Assembly: GCF_006658505.1 (NCBI RefSeq)
Contig: NZ_VFUZ01000002.1
Location: 248,001-312,000, forward strand
Origin: Mesorhizobium sp. B2-4-15
GTDB lineage: Bacteria > Pseudomonadota > Alphaproteobacteria > Rhizobiales > Rhizobiaceae
Reading direction: 5' to 3'
DNA length: 64,000 nt
Part shown: in pieces, positions 36,160-48,463 of the stretch
How the letters are laid out: every line of letters starts with the position of its first letter
How positions within the stretch are numbered: position 1 is the first letter of the stretch
The notes under the pieces: model-generated
The model's input: the letters and a program-made list of their open reading frames with translations, nothing else
What the model was told of the DNA's origin: nothing
Databases searched by the model: none
Program-made: the position numbers and the translations under genes

Positions 36160-36941
36160 CCCAGGCTCAGGAACCCATCCTCACCGCGCGCGGCCTGGTC
36201 AAGCGTTACGGTCGCGTCACGGCCCTCGACAGCGCCGACTTCGATCTCTACCCCGGAGAAATCCTCGCCGTGATCGGCGACAACGGCGCCGGCAAGTCAT
36301 CTCTCATCAAGGCCATTTCCGGTGCGGTGACGCCGGATGAGGGAGAGATCCGGCTCGACGGCAAACCGATTGCCTTCAAGTCGCCGATGGAAGCCCGCGA
36401 AGCGGGCATCGAAACCGTCTACCAGAACCTGGCGTTGTCGCCGGCACTGTCCATCGCCGACAACATGTTTCTTGGTCGCGAAATCCGCAAGCCGGGTTTC
36501 CTTGGTCGATGGCTTCGCATGCTCGACCGTCCGGTGATGGAAAAGCGCGCGCGTGACAAACTGACCGAACTCGGTCTGATGACGATCCAGAACATCAGCC
36601 AGGCGGTGGAGACGCTGTCTGGCGGCCAACGTCAGGGCGTTGCCGTGGCACGCGCTGCCGCCTTCGGCTCGAAGATGGTCATCATGGATGAGCCGACCGC
36701 GGCGCTCGGTGTCAAGGAGAGCCGCCGCGTGCTCGAATTGATCCTCGACGTCAAGAAACGCGGCCTTCCGATCGTGCTCATTTCACACAATATGCCGCAT
36801 GTCTTCGAGGTCGCCGACCGTATCCACATCCATCGGCTGGGCCGTCGCCTGGCCGTCATCGACCCAAAACAATATACGATGTCCGACGCGGTAGCCTTCA
36901 TGACCGGGGCCAAGGCGCCACCGGAGGTCCTGGCGGCCTGA
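36156..36941 (+). CDS. frcA: fructose ABC transporter, ATP-binding protein
   Basis: The 261-residue single-domain ATPase has Walker A GDNGAGKSSL, the signature TLSGGQRQGVAVARA and Walker B MVIMDEPTAALG. FrcA and similar proteins carry one ATPase domain, unlike the two-domain RbsA. The ATG at 36156 overlaps the frcC stop; the longer open frame is a frcC shadow. A 132-base gap separates it from glgP; in that gap a TTTAAATCGATTGAAA stretch (about 36980-36995) is a possible regulatory site, not assigned. Confidence 0.92.
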   Translation: MTQAQEPILTARGLVKRYGRVTALDSADFDLYPGEILAVIGDNGAGKSSLIKAISGAVTPDEGEIRLDGKPIAFKSPMEAREAGIETVYQNLALSPALSIADNMFLGREIRKPGFLGRWLRMLDRPVMEKRARDKLTELGLMTIQNISQAVETLSGGQRQGVAVARAAAFGSKMVIMDEPTAALGVKESRRVLELILDVKKRGLPIVLISHNMPHVFEVADRIHIHRLGRRLAVIDPKQYTMSDAVAFMTGAKAPPEVLAA

Positions 36942-37073
36942 TCTTGCCAAGTGCCGCGGGGCATCCAAGCCGGCGATCGTTTAAATCGATTGAAAGCATG
37001 CTGCAATGCACTAAGACAGGCTGGGAGAAATTGTGAAAGCCGGTATGATCAGGCCAACTGAACGAGAGGCGAT

Positions 37074-39536
37074 ATGACATCCGCCATGACGATCGAAGCC
37101 CCCGCTCTCGACAATCCAGATCCCAGAACGCTCGCCGAAGAAGTCTTGATGTCCCTTAAATACAGGGTCGGCAAGGACACCACCGTCGCGACCCAATACG
37201 ACTGGCTGACCGCCTCGATCAAGGTCGTGCGCGACCGCATCGTCGACCACTGGATGCAGGCGACGAAGGAGGCATACGACCAGCGGGAAAAGCGCGTCTA
37301 CTACCTGTCGCTGGAGTTCCTCATCGGCCGCCTGATGCGCGACGCCTTTTCCAATCTCGGCCTGATGGAGAACATGCGCGAAGCACTGACCTCGCTCGGC
37401 GTCGACCTCGACGTCATCGCGGCGTTGGAGCCGGATGCGGCGCTCGGCAATGGCGGCCTTGGCCGGCTCGCCGCCTGCTTCATGGAAAGCATGGCGACCG
37501 TCGACATTCCCGCGCATGGCTACGGCATCCGCTACGCCAACGGCATGTTCCGCCAGGAGATTCACGATGGCTGGCAAGTCGAGCTGCCCGAGACCTGGCT
37601 CGACCACGGCAACCCCTGGGAATTCGAGCGGCGCGAACGCTCCTTCGAGGTCGGCTTCGGCGGTTCGGTGGAATCCATCACCACCAAGGACGGCCGGCTC
37701 GAACGCCATGTCTGGAAGCCAACCGAGCACGTGCTCGCCGTCGCCTACGACACGCCCGTGGTCGGCTGGCGGGGAAACCGCGTCAACACGCTGCGGCTGT
37801 GGTCGGGCATGCCGGTCGATCCGATCCTGCTCGACAAGTTCAATGCCGGCGATCACATCGGCGCGCTTGCCGAAAGCAACAAGGCCGACGCTTTGTCGCG
37901 CGTGCTCTATCCCGCCGATTCCCACATGGCCGGTCAGGAGCTCAGGCTGCGGCAGGAGTATTTTTTCTCGACCGCCTCGCTGCAGGACATCGTGCAGCGG
38001 CATCTGAGCCAGTATGGCGACCTCAAGTCACTGCCCGACAAGGCGGCGATCCACCTCAACGACACCCACCCGGCGATCGCGGTGCCTGAGCTGATGCGGC
38101 TCCTGATGGATGTCCACGGCATGGACTTCGACCTTGCCTGGGACATCACCAAGCGCACCTTCGGCTACACCAACCATACGCTGCTGCCGGAGGCGCTGGA
38201 GAGCTGGCCGGTGCCGCTGTTCGAGCGGCTTTTGCCGCGCCATATGCAGATCGTCTATGCCATCAACGCGGAGGTGCTGATCGAAGCCCGCGCGACAAAC
38301 CAATTTTCGGGCGAGCAGATCAGCCGCATCTCGCTGATCCAGGAAAATGGCGACCGCCGCGTGCGCATGGGCAACCTGGCCTTTGTCGGCTCGCACTCGA
38401 TCAACGGGGTCTCGGCGCTGCATACCGAGTTGATGAAGGAAACGGTCTTCGCCGATCTCCACCGGCTCTACCCTGATCGCATCAACAACAAGACCAACGG
38501 CATCACGCCACGGCGCTGGTTGATCCAGTGCAATCCCGGGCTGACATCGCTCGCCCGCGAGACGATCGGTGACCGTTTTCTTGACGACATAGACGCCATC
38601 AAAGGGCTCGAGGCCTTTGCCAACGACAGCGCGTTTCGTGACAAATTCGCCGCCGTCAAGCGGCAGAACAAGGTGCGGCTGGCCAATCTCGTCGCCGATC
38701 GGCTCGGCATCAAGGTCGATCCCTCGGCACTGTTCGACATCCAGGTCAAGCGCATCCACGAATACAAGCGCCAGCTTCTGAACATCCTCGAGGCGATCGC
38801 GCTCTACGACCAGATCCGCTCGCATCCCGAGCGCGACTGGATGCCGCGCGTGAAATTCTTCGGCGGCAAGGCCGCGCCCAGCTATCACAACGCCAAGCTG
38901 ATCATCAAACTCGCCAACGACGTCGCCAGGGTCATCAATCGCGATCCGGCCGTTCGTGGTTTGCTGAAGGTGGTGTTCTTGCCGAACTACAATGTCAGCC
39001 TGGCCGAGATCATGATGCCGGCAGCTGACCTGTCCGAGCAGATTTCGACCGCGGGCATGGAAGCGTCGGGCACTGGCAACATGAAGTTCGCGCTCAACGG
39101 CGCGCTGACCATCGGTACGCTCGATGGCGCGAATGTCGAGATCAAGGAGTGCGTCGGCGACGACAACATCTTCATCTTCGGCCTCACCACGGCGGAGGTG
39201 GCCGAGCGGCGTAACAATGGCTACAACCCGCGCGGCCTTATCGAGGCTTCCTCCGAATTGGCGCAGGCGGTCGCGGCCGTCTCGTCGGGCGTCTTCTCGC
39301 CCGATGATCCCAATCGCTACCGCGACCTCATCAACGGTCTCTACGAGGGCGACTGGTTCATGGTCGCGGCGGATTTCGACGCCTATGCCGCTTGCCAGCG
39401 CGACGTCGATGCGGTCTGGCGCAACAGCCCCGATTGGAACGCCCGGGCAATCCGCAACGTCGCGCGCGTCGGCTGGTTCTCGTCCGATCGCACCATCCGC
39501 CAATACGCGAAAGAAATCTGGAACGTGCCCGTCTGA
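37074..39536 (+). CDS. glgP: glycogen phosphorylase
   Basis: GlgP releases glucose-1-phosphate from glycogen. The 820-residue protein is a complete GT35 enzyme, with the PLP lysine at residue 671 in the SGTGNMKFALNGALTIGTLD block, an early EFLIGRLMRDAFSNLG and the active-site run KRIHEYKRQLLN. ATG 37074 is preceded by GAGAGG at good spacing. It opens a seven-gene glycogen operon in the order glgP, glgB, glgC, glgA, pgm, glgX, alpha-glucosidase, known from Agrobacterium and rhizobia in its first five members. Confidence 0.96.
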   Translation: MTSAMTIEAPALDNPDPRTLAEEVLMSLKYRVGKDTTVATQYDWLTASIKVVRDRIVDHWMQATKEAYDQREKRVYYLSLEFLIGRLMRDAFSNLGLMENMREALTSLGVDLDVIAALEPDAALGNGGLGRLAACFMESMATVDIPAHGYGIRYANGMFRQEIHDGWQVELPETWLDHGNPWEFERRERSFEVGFGGSVESITTKDGRLERHVWKPTEHVLAVAYDTPVVGWRGNRVNTLRLWSGMPVDPILLDKFNAGDHIGALAESNKADALSRVLYPADSHMAGQELRLRQEYFFSTASLQDIVQRHLSQYGDLKSLPDKAAIHLNDTHPAIAVPELMRLLMDVHGMDFDLAWDITKRTFGYTNHTLLPEALESWPVPLFERLLPRHMQIVYAINAEVLIEARATNQFSGEQISRISLIQENGDRRVRMGNLAFVGSHSINGVSALHTELMKETVFADLHRLYPDRINNKTNGITPRRWLIQCNPGLTSLARETIGDRFLDDIDAIKGLEAFANDSAFRDKFAAVKRQNKVRLANLVADRLGIKVDPSALFDIQVKRIHEYKRQLLNILEAIALYDQIRSHPERDWMPRVKFFGGKAAPSYHNAKLIIKLANDVARVINRDPAVRGLLKVVFLPNYNVSLAEIMMPAADLSEQISTAGMEASGTGNMKFALNGALTIGTLDGANVEIKECVGDDNIFIFGLTTAEVAERRNNGYNPRGLIEASSELAQAVAAVSSGVFSPDDPNRYRDLINGLYEGDWFMVAADFDAYAACQRDVDAVWRNSPDWNARAIRNVARVGWFSSDRTIRQYAKEIWNVPV

Positions 39537-39549
39537 TGTGATTGCATGA

Positions 39550-39597
39550 GACCACGAACAATGTGGTCCCGGGATGTGAGTTGAGTGCCAAACTCAC
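39550..39597 (+). promoter_or_regulatory. paired hairpins between glgP and glgB
   Basis: Two perfect hairpins follow the glgP stop: GACCAC/GTGGTC (39550-39568, 7-base loop) and GTGAGTT/AACTCAC (39576-39597, 8-base loop). Neither has a T-run. They lie in the 107-base gap before glgB and could set mRNA stability or read-through. Confidence 0.55.
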
Positions 39598-39643
39598 GTC
39601 ACCGGAAAACAAGAACATGGTGCCCTGGGAGGGACACTGCCTG

Positions 39644-41857
39644 ATGAGGAAGCCGAGCGCGACCGCGGCGACAAGCGGGCCGGACGGACTGGCATCAGCC
39701 AGCGATGTTGCGGCGATTGTCGCCGGCACGCACGGAGATCCGTTCGCGGTCCTTGGTGTCCATGAGATCGGCAAGGGCCTGTTTGCCCGCTGCTTCGTCC
39801 CGCACGCAGAACTCGTCACCGTCTATACGCTGACCGGCATCAAGGCAGGCGAATTGTCGAGGCGAGACGATGCCGGCTTCTTCGAGGGCAGGCTGTCGAT
39901 CAAGAAGCGACAGCCGCTGCGCTATCACGCCAGGAACGCCGGCGGCGACTGGTGGCTGACCGATCCCTATTCGTTCGGCCCGGTGCTGGGGCCGATGGAC
40001 GACTATTATATCGCCGAGGGGTCGCATCTCAGGCTGTTCGACAAGCTTGGCGCGCATATCATCGAGCACGAGGGCGCCACTGGGGTGCACTTCGCCGTCT
40101 GGGCTCCAAACGCTCGGCGCGTGTCGGTGGTTGGCGATTTCAACGACTGGGACGGCCGCCGGCATTCGATGCGCGACCGTCGCGACACCGGCATCTGGGA
40201 GGTGTTCATTCCCGATATCGGCGCCGGCCGGCCCTACAAATACGAGATCATCGGCCCCGATAGGATCAGGCTGCCGCTCAAGGCCGACCCGTTTGCCTTC
40301 AAATCCGAACTGCGCCCAGCGACGGCGTCGGTGACCGCGGTGCCGCCGTCGCATTCATGGGGTGACGAGGCGCATCGCACCTTCTGGCGCAATGCCGACC
40401 CCCGACGCGAGGCCATCACGATCTATGAGGTCCATGCCGGCTCCTGGCAACGTCGCGACGACGGGACGTTCCTGTCATGGGATGAATTGGCCGACCGGCT
40501 GATCCCCTATGTGGTCGAGACCGGCTTCACCCATATCGAGTTCATGCCGATCTCCGAACATCCCTATGATCCCTCCTGGGGCTATCAGACGACTGGCCTC
40601 TACGCGCCGTCGGCGCGTTTTGGCGATCCGGACGGCTTTGCCCGCTTCGTCGATGGCGCCCACCGCGCCGGCGTCGGCGTGATCCTCGACTGGGTGCCGG
40701 CGCATTTTCCTGTCGACGAGCACGGCCTGGTCCATTTCGACGGCACCGCGCTCTATGAGCATGCCGACCCGCGCAAGGGCTTTCATCCCGACTGGAACAC
40801 CGCGATCTACAATTTCGGCCGCCGCGAGGTGATGTCGTTCCTTGTCAACAACGCGCTGTTCTGGGCCGAAAAATACCATGTCGACGGTCTGCGCGTCGAT
40901 GCGGTCGCCTCGATGCTCTACCTCGACTATTCGCGCAAGCAGGGCGAATGGATCCCCAACGAGAAGGGCGGCCGCGAGAACCTCGAGGCGGTCAGCTTCC
41001 TGCAGAAGATGAACAAGGAGCTCTACGGCCACCATCCCGGCGTCATGACCATCGCCGAGGAATCGACCTCATGGCCGAAGGTCTCGGCGCCGGTCCATGA
41101 AGGCGGACTGGGCTTCGGCTTCAAGTGGAACATGGGCTTCATGCACGACACGCTGGAGTATTTTTCCAAGGAGCCGATTTTCCGCAAGCACCACCACAAC
41201 GACCTGACCTTCGGCCTGGTCTATGCCTTCTCGGAAAATTTCGTGCTGCCGCTCTCGCATGACGAGGTCGTGCATGGCAAAGGCACGCTCTTGAGCAAGA
41301 TGGCCGGCGACGACTGGCAGAAATTCGCGACCTTGCGCGCCTACTATGGTTTCATGTGGGGCTATCCCGGCAAGAAGCTCTTGTTCATGGGTCAGGAATT
41401 CGCGCAGCGCCGCGAATGGAGCGAGGCGCGCGCGCTCGACTGGAACCTGCTGGATTTCCGCCCGCATCGCGGCGTCTGGCAGACGGTGCGCGATCTCAAT
41501 TATCTCTACCGTTCGCGCCCGGCACTGCATGGCCGCGACTGCGAGCCGGAAGGCTTTTCCTGGCTGATCGTCGACGACAGCCAGAATTCGGTTTTTGCCT
41601 GGGCCCGCAACGCGCCTGACGGCAACCCGGTGGCTGTCATCTCCAACTTCACGCCGGTGCCGCGTGACAATTATCGCGTGCCGCTGCCGAAGGCCGGCAA
41701 GTGGCGCGAGATCATCAACACCGACGCTTCCGAATATGGCGGCTCCGGCATGGGCAATGGCGGCATGGTCGAGGCAAGGGCGGAGGGTAAGAGCATCTCG
41801 GCAACGATGCTTTTGCCGCCGCTGTCGACGATCATGCTCGAATATGTTCCAGACTGA
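39644..41857 (+). CDS. glgB: 1,4-alpha-glucan branching enzyme
   Basis: GlgB cuts alpha-1,4 chains and reattaches them in alpha-1,6 linkage. The ATG at 39644, with GGGAGGGAC upstream, gives 737 residues. There is an N-terminal N1 plus CBM48 region (GVHFAVWAPNARRVSVVGDF) and a GH13 barrel with the nucleophile Asp419 in GLRVDAVASML, acid/base Glu472 in IAEESTSWP, and PLSHDEVVHGKGTL. ATG-like upstream codons are not supported by similarity. It is second in the operon, 19 bases from glgC. Confidence 0.96.
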   Translation: MRKPSATAATSGPDGLASASDVAAIVAGTHGDPFAVLGVHEIGKGLFARCFVPHAELVTVYTLTGIKAGELSRRDDAGFFEGRLSIKKRQPLRYHARNAGGDWWLTDPYSFGPVLGPMDDYYIAEGSHLRLFDKLGAHIIEHEGATGVHFAVWAPNARRVSVVGDFNDWDGRRHSMRDRRDTGIWEVFIPDIGAGRPYKYEIIGPDRIRLPLKADPFAFKSELRPATASVTAVPPSHSWGDEAHRTFWRNADPRREAITIYEVHAGSWQRRDDGTFLSWDELADRLIPYVVETGFTHIEFMPISEHPYDPSWGYQTTGLYAPSARFGDPDGFARFVDGAHRAGVGVILDWVPAHFPVDEHGLVHFDGTALYEHADPRKGFHPDWNTAIYNFGRREVMSFLVNNALFWAEKYHVDGLRVDAVASMLYLDYSRKQGEWIPNEKGGRENLEAVSFLQKMNKELYGHHPGVMTIAEESTSWPKVSAPVHEGGLGFGFKWNMGFMHDTLEYFSKEPIFRKHHHNDLTFGLVYAFSENFVLPLSHDEVVHGKGTLLSKMAGDDWQKFATLRAYYGFMWGYPGKKLLFMGQEFAQRREWSEARALDWNLLDFRPHRGVWQTVRDLNYLYRSRPALHGRDCEPEGFSWLIVDDSQNSVFAWARNAPDGNPVAVISNFTPVPRDNYRVPLPKAGKWREIINTDASEYGGSGMGNGGMVEARAEGKSISATMLLPPLSTIMLEYVPD

Positions 41858-41876
41858 GTGAACGGGGAGGGTAAAC

Positions 41877-43142
41877 ATGGCAGAAATGAAACGGATCCAG
41901 CCGCTGGCTCGCGATGCGATGGCCTACGTGTTGGCTGGCGGGCGCGGCAGCCGTCTCAAGGAACTGACCGACCGGCGCGCCAAGCCGGCGGTCTATTTCG
42001 GCGGCAAGACGCGCATCATCGACTTCGCGCTCTCCAATGCGCTCAACTCCGGCATTCGCCGCCTCGGCGTGGCCACGCAGTATAAGGCCCATTCGCTGAT
42101 CCGCCACCTGCAGCGGGGCTGGAACTTCCTGCGGCCCGAACGAAACGAGAGTTTCGACATCCTGCCGGCGAGCCAGCGCGTGTCGGAAACGCAATGGTAT
42201 GAAGGCACGGCTGACGCCGTCTACCAGAACATCGACATCATCGAGGCCTACGGGCCGGAATACATGGTCATTCTCGCCGGTGACCACATCTACAAGATGG
42301 ATTATGAGATGATGCTGCGCCAGCACGTCGACGCCAATGCCGACGTCACCGTCGGCTGCCTCGAAGTGCCGCGCATGGAAGCGACCGGTTTCGGCGTCAT
42401 GCATGTCGATGCCAAGGACACGATCATCTCGTTCATCGAGAAGCCGGCCGATCCGCCGGGCATTCCCGACAAGCCGGACCATGCGCTGGCCTCCATGGGC
42501 ATCTACGTGTTCAAAACCAAGTTCCTGATGGAACAGCTGCGCCGCGACGCCGCCGAGCCGGGTTCGAGCCGCGATTTCGGCAAGGACATCATCCCCTATA
42601 TCGTTGAGCACGGTAAGGCGATCGCGCACCGCTTCACCAAGTCCTGCGTACGTTCGACCGCCGAAAACGAAGCCTATTGGCGCGATGTGGGAACGGTCGA
42701 CGCCTATTGGGAAGCCAATATCGACCTGACCGACGTGACGCCGGAACTCGACCTCTACGATCGCGACTGGCCGATCTGGACCTATGCCGAGTTGAAGCCG
42801 CCGGCAAAATTCGTCCATGACGAGGATGGCAGGCGCGGTTCGGCCGTGTCGTCGCTGGTCTCGGGCGATTGCATCGTCTCCGGCGCGACGCTGAAGAGGA
42901 GCCTGATCTTCACCGGCGCGCGCATCAATTCCTATTCGACATTGGAAGAGGTCGTGATGCTGCCCGACGTTCATGTCGGCCGGAACGCAAAGTTGAAGCG
43001 CGTCGTCATCGACCACGGTGTAAGGATACCGGAGGGGCTGGTGGTCGGTGAGGATCCCGTGCTCGATGCCAAGCGCTTCCGCGTCTCGGAGAAGGGTATC
43101 TGCCTGATCACGCAGGACATGATCAACAAACTGGGACTCTAG
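41877..43142 (+). CDS. glgC: glucose-1-phosphate adenylyltransferase
   Basis: GlgC makes ADP-glucose, the committed step of bacterial glycogen synthesis, and is normally allosterically controlled. The 421-residue protein has the [19 protein letters not shown] nucleotide-binding loop, the [18 protein letters not shown] block, the [11 protein letters not shown] region and a C-terminal beta-helix domain. A GGGGAGGG sits just before the ATG. Alphaproteobacterial GlgC is commonly activated by fructose-6-phosphate and pyruvate; that is family knowledge, not visible here. Confidence 0.96.
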   Translation: MAEMKRIQPLARDAMAYVLAGGRGSRLKELTDRRAKPAVYFGGKTRIIDFALSNALNSGIRRLGVATQYKAHSLIRHLQRGWNFLRPERNESFDILPASQRVSETQWYEGTADAVYQNIDIIEAYGPEYMVILAGDHIYKMDYEMMLRQHVDANADVTVGCLEVPRMEATGFGVMHVDAKDTIISFIEKPADPPGIPDKPDHALASMGIYVFKTKFLMEQLRRDAAEPGSSRDFGKDIIPYIVEHGKAIAHRFTKSCVRSTAENEAYWRDVGTVDAYWEANIDLTDVTPELDLYDRDWPIWTYAELKPPAKFVHDEDGRRGSAVSSLVSGDCIVSGATLKRSLIFTGARINSYSTLEEVVMLPDVHVGRNAKLKRVVIDHGVRIPEGLVVGEDPVLDAKRFRVSEKGICLITQDMINKLGL

Positions 43143-43224
43143 AGAGATTCGGGGAAGACTGTGAAACGGTTTTCCGTCCGGAATTTGCTTGGAAAAGAAG
43201 AGTTGGACAGGATCGGAAAGACGT

Positions 43225-44670
43225 ATGCAGGTTCTGTCGGTCACGCCCGAGATCTTTCCGCTGATCAAGACCGGCGGGCTTGCCGACGTGACCGGCGCGC
43301 TGCCCATCGCGCTGGCGGCCAAGGGCGTGACCATGCGCACGCTCATTCCAGGCTTTCCCGTGGTGATGGAAGCCTTCAAGAAACGTAAGGCCGTTTACCA
43401 GTATCCGCTGCTGCAGGGCGGCAAGGCTTCGGTGCATGCCGTCCAACTCGCAGGGCTCGATCTTTTCGTGCTCGACGCGCCGCACCTGTTCGACCGTCCC
43501 GGCGGTCCTTACGGCAACGCCTCGGGCGCGGACTGGCCGGACAATTGGCGGCGCTTCGCGGCGCTGAGCCAGGCCGGCGCCGATATCGCCGGCGGCGCCA
43601 TCTCCGGCTACCTGCCCGACATCGTCCATGCCCATGACTGGCAGTCGGCGATGACGCTTGCCTATATGCGCTACGGCAAGGCGGTCGGCACGCCGTCGAT
43701 GATGACCGTGCACAATCTCGCCTTCCAGGGGCAGTTCGGTGCCGGCATTTTCGGGGAACTTGGCTTGCCGGCAGCGGCGATGGCGCTTGACGGCGTCGAA
43801 TATTATGGCGGCGTCGGCTTCCTCAAGGCCGGCCTGCAGGCCGCCTGGGCGATCACCACGGTGAGCCCGACCTATGCGCAGGAGATCCGCTCGCCGGAGT
43901 TCGGCATGGGTCTCGACGGTCTGATCAACATGCGCTCCAGCGATCTCTACGGCATCGTCAATGGCATCGACACCGCGATCTGGAACCCGGAAACCGACAA
44001 GCATCTGGTATCGGATTATACGGCTGGAACGCTCGAGGCGCGCGCGCCCAACAGAGCCGCCGTCGAGGAGCGGTTTGGCCTTGATCGCGACGACAGCCCG
44101 ATCGTCTGCGTCGTCAGCCGCCTGACCTGGCAGAAGGGCATGGACATATTGGCGACCGTGGTCGATGGCATCGTCGCGACCGGCGCGCGGCTGGCCATAC
44201 TGGGCTCGGGCGATGCCGGCCTTGAAGGCGCTCTGCTTGCCGCCGCGGCGCGCCACCGCGGCCGCATCGGCGTGGTCGTCGGCTATGACGAGGGGCTGTC
44301 GCATATCATGCAGGGCGGCTGCGATGCCATCATCATTCCATCGCGCTTCGAGCCTTGCGGACTGACGCAGCTCTACGGTCTGCGCTATGGCTGTGTGCCC
44401 GTGGTCGCCCGCACCGGCGGCCTCGCCGACACCATCATCGATGCCAATGAGGCAGCGATGGCGGCCGGCGTGGCGACCGGTTTCCAGTTTGCTCCCAACA
44501 ATGGCGGCGCTATGCTGCACGCCATCCGCCGCCTGGCGGACGCCCACGCCAATCCCGCGGCTTTCGAAACCATCCAGCGCCAAGGCATGAAGAGCGATGT
44601 GTCGTGGGATCGAAGCGCGGAAAAATATGTCGAACTCTATCGCCTGTTGCTTTCGAAAAGGGTTGCCTGA
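43225..44670 (+). CDS. glgA: glycogen synthase
   Basis: GlgA adds glucose from ADP-glucose to growing alpha-1,4 chains. The ATG at 43225 gives 481 residues, [20 protein letters not shown], with the ADP-glucose-binding KTGGL at 15-19. The C-terminal GT5 region has [17 protein letters not shown]. Twelve extra upstream codons are open but not family-like. The 82-base gap after glgC carries no clear terminator, so transcription should continue; pgm begins three bases after the stop. Confidence 0.96.
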   Translation: MQVLSVTPEIFPLIKTGGLADVTGALPIALAAKGVTMRTLIPGFPVVMEAFKKRKAVYQYPLLQGGKASVHAVQLAGLDLFVLDAPHLFDRPGGPYGNASGADWPDNWRRFAALSQAGADIAGGAISGYLPDIVHAHDWQSAMTLAYMRYGKAVGTPSMMTVHNLAFQGQFGAGIFGELGLPAAAMALDGVEYYGGVGFLKAGLQAAWAITTVSPTYAQEIRSPEFGMGLDGLINMRSSDLYGIVNGIDTAIWNPETDKHLVSDYTAGTLEARAPNRAAVEERFGLDRDDSPIVCVVSRLTWQKGMDILATVVDGIVATGARLAILGSGDAGLEGALLAAAARHRGRIGVVVGYDEGLSHIMQGGCDAIIIPSRFEPCGLTQLYGLRYGCVPVVARTGGLADTIIDANEAAMAAGVATGFQFAPNNGGAMLHAIRRLADAHANPAAFETIQRQGMKSDVSWDRSAEKYVELYRLLLSKRVA

Positions 44671-46302
<1,632 letters not shown>

Positions 46303-46315
46303 GGGTGATGCGCGT

Positions 46316-46413
46316 CTTCCCTTCTCCCCTTGCGGGGTCCGAAGGACGGGGCGAGACCCGTGGCTCGCCCCGGGGCGGTGGATCGGCGCGAAGCGCCGAG
46401 ACGGATGAGGGTT
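46316..46413. repeat. hairpin-rich intergenic repeat between pgm and glgX
   Basis: The element contains CTTCTCCCCTTGCGGGG, a perfect 8-bp hairpin GGGGCGAG/CTCGCCCC (46348-46371) and a perfect 6-bp hairpin CGGCGC/GCGCCG (46384-46398), ending in CGGATGAGGG. From memory this composite resembles a family of repeats common between Mesorhizobium genes. It may act as a partial terminator inside the glg operon. Confidence 0.65.
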
Positions 46414-46462
46414 GTTGGACTGAAACCGCCATCGCTTGCAACGCGCTGCGAGGCTGGTAGGC

Positions 46463-48463
46463 GTGAACAATCTCGGCGCAACCGTCACCCGCGACGGCAT
46501 CCGCTTCGCCGCATGGTCCTCATCGGCCCGCCGCCTCTGGGTCTCGATCTTTGACGAGCAGGGAAATCGTGAACTCGACCGGCTGGAGCTGAAGCCGGAA
46601 GGCGAGGGGGTGCATGCGCTCTTTGTCTCTGGCGTTGCCGCGGGCACGCGCTACGGCTTCCGTGCCGATGGCGATTATGCGCCAGAGCGGGGGCTTTGGT
46701 TCGACCCTGACAAGCTGCTGACCGATCCCTACGCTCTCGAAATCGACCGGCCTTATGCCTATCACTGGCGGCTTGCCGCGCGGCGCAATGAGGGCGCCGA
46801 CACCGCGCCGCTGATGCCCAAGACCGTGGCGAAGGCCTTGCCCACGGTTGCGCCCATCCTGCCGCCTCTGTTTCGTCCGGGCGGCCTGATCTATGAGGTG
46901 CCGGTGCGCGCTTTCACCAAGCTGCATCCGGACGTGCCGGAGGCGCAGCGCGGCACCATCGCGGCGCTCGCCCACCCGACTGTCATCGAGCATCTGCAAA
47001 GGCTTGGCGTCTCAGCCGTCGAACTGATGCCGGTGACGGCGTCGATCGACGAGCGGCATCTGCCGCCGCTGGGCCTCAGCAACGCTTGGGGCTACAATCC
47101 CGTGACCTTCATGGCGCTCGACCCGCGCCTGGCGCCCGGCGGCCTGGCGGAATTGCGCGACGCCGTCGCGGCGCTGCGTCAGGCCGGCATCGGCACCATT
47201 CTCGATCTTGTCTTCAACCATACGGGTGAAAGCGACCGGCTGGGTCCGACGCTGTCGCTGCGCGGGCTCGACAATCAAGCCTACTACCGGCACCAGCCGG
47301 ATGGCCGGCTGGTCAACGACACCGGCACCGGCAACACGGTTGCGTGCGACCGTCCGGTGATGCGGCAGATGGTGCTCGACACGCTTCGCCATTTTGTCCG
47401 CCACGCCGGCGTCGACGGTTTTCGCTTCGATCTGGCACCAGTGCTGGGGCGCGTCGACGGCGCGTTCGATCCCGCATCGCCATTGCTCGGGGCGATCGCT
47501 GGAGATCCTGTCCTCGCCGATCGCGTGCTGGTCGCCGAACCCTGGGACATCGGTCCCGACGGCTATCAACTCGGCAATTTTCCGGCGCGCTATCTTGAAT
47601 GGAACGATCGCTATCGCGACGATGTCAGGCGCTTCTGGCGTGGCGATGCCGGCGCGGTTGGACCGTTGGCGACGCGGCTTGCCGGCTCGTCCGATATTTT
47701 TGGCAAGACTGGCCAGCCAACCGGCCGCGCGGTCAATTTCATCGCCGCCCATGACGGTATGACACTGGCCGACATCGTCACCTATGAGCGCAAGCACAAC
47801 GGGGCCAATGGCGAGCAGAACCGCGACGGCCACAACGACAACCTGTCCTGGAACAATGGCGCCGAAGGCGAGACCGACAATGCGGCGATCATCAGGGCGC
47901 GCTTCGACGACCAGTGCGCGCTGCTTGCCACGCTTTTTGCCTCGCGCGGCACCATCATGCTCACCGCCGGCGACGAATTCGGCCGCACCCAGAAGGGCAA
48001 CAACAACGCCTACGCGCAGGACAACGCCATCACCTGGCTCGACTGGGCAGGCCGCGACGAGGCGCTGGAGCAATACGCCTCGGCGCTCGCAGCGCTGCGC
48101 CGTACTGTCCCGGCGTTGTCGGACACGCATTTCCTGACAGGAGAGCCGGCCGGTGCTTCAGGCGTTCCCGATGTCGCGTGGCTGACCGAAACCGGCGTGG
48201 CGCTTGCCGAAGCGGATTGGAACGATCCCGCCCGACACCGCCTCGTCATGCTGCTGGGCGATCCAGAGGGCGGCCGCTTTGCCGTCATGATCAACGGCGA
48301 TCGCCGCCAATGCGTCTTCACCTTGCCAGCGCGCGACGGGTTCCAATGGCTGCCGGCGATGGAAACGCAGACGATCGACCTCGCGCGGCCGCTGCCGGGC
48401 CGCGGCGTCGGTTTCATGATTGAGCGCCGGACCGGTATGGACCGCGCCGGGAAGGATTCGTGA
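46463..48463 (+). CDS. glgX: glycogen debranching enzyme
   Basis: GlgX is an isoamylase-type GH13 enzyme that removes alpha-1,6 branches from phosphorylase-limited glycogen. The GTG at 46463 gives 666 residues, VNNLGATVTRDGIRFAAWSS, the usual CBM48 opening, with GAGG about nine bases before it. In the barrel, DLVFNHTGE, the nucleophile Asp323 in GFRFDLAPVLG, acid/base Glu359 in VAEPWDIGP and NFIAAHDGMTL are intact. A TTG at 46436 is an alternative start. The stop shares a base with the next ATG (TGATG). Confidence 0.93.
   Translation: MNNLGATVTRDGIRFAAWSSSARRLWVSIFDEQGNRELDRLELKPEGEGVHALFVSGVAAGTRYGFRADGDYAPERGLWFDPDKLLTDPYALEIDRPYAYHWRLAARRNEGADTAPLMPKTVAKALPTVAPILPPLFRPGGLIYEVPVRAFTKLHPDVPEAQRGTIAALAHPTVIEHLQRLGVSAVELMPVTASIDERHLPPLGLSNAWGYNPVTFMALDPRLAPGGLAELRDAVAALRQAGIGTILDLVFNHTGESDRLGPTLSLRGLDNQAYYRHQPDGRLVNDTGTGNTVACDRPVMRQMVLDTLRHFVRHAGVDGFRFDLAPVLGRVDGAFDPASPLLGAIAGDPVLADRVLVAEPWDIGPDGYQLGNFPARYLEWNDRYRDDVRRFWRGDAGAVGPLATRLAGSSDIFGKTGQPTGRAVNFIAAHDGMTLADIVTYERKHNGANGEQNRDGHNDNLSWNNGAEGETDNAAIIRARFDDQCALLATLFASRGTIMLTAGDEFGRTQKGNNNAYAQDNAITWLDWAGRDEALEQYASALAALRRTVPALSDTHFLTGEPAGASGVPDVAWLTETGVALAEADWNDPARHRLVMLLGDPEGGRFAVMINGDRRQCVFTLPARDGFQWLPAMETQTIDLARPLPGRGVGFMIERRTGMDRAGKDS

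Noticed and set aside
38028..39503. 491-codon minus-strand frame opposite glgP
   Set aside because: Antisense to the PLP region of glycogen phosphorylase, with no independent protein motif.
41832..43379. 515-codon minus-strand frame opposite glgC
   Set aside because: Same GC-bias shadow effect; glgC on the plus strand has full family similarity.
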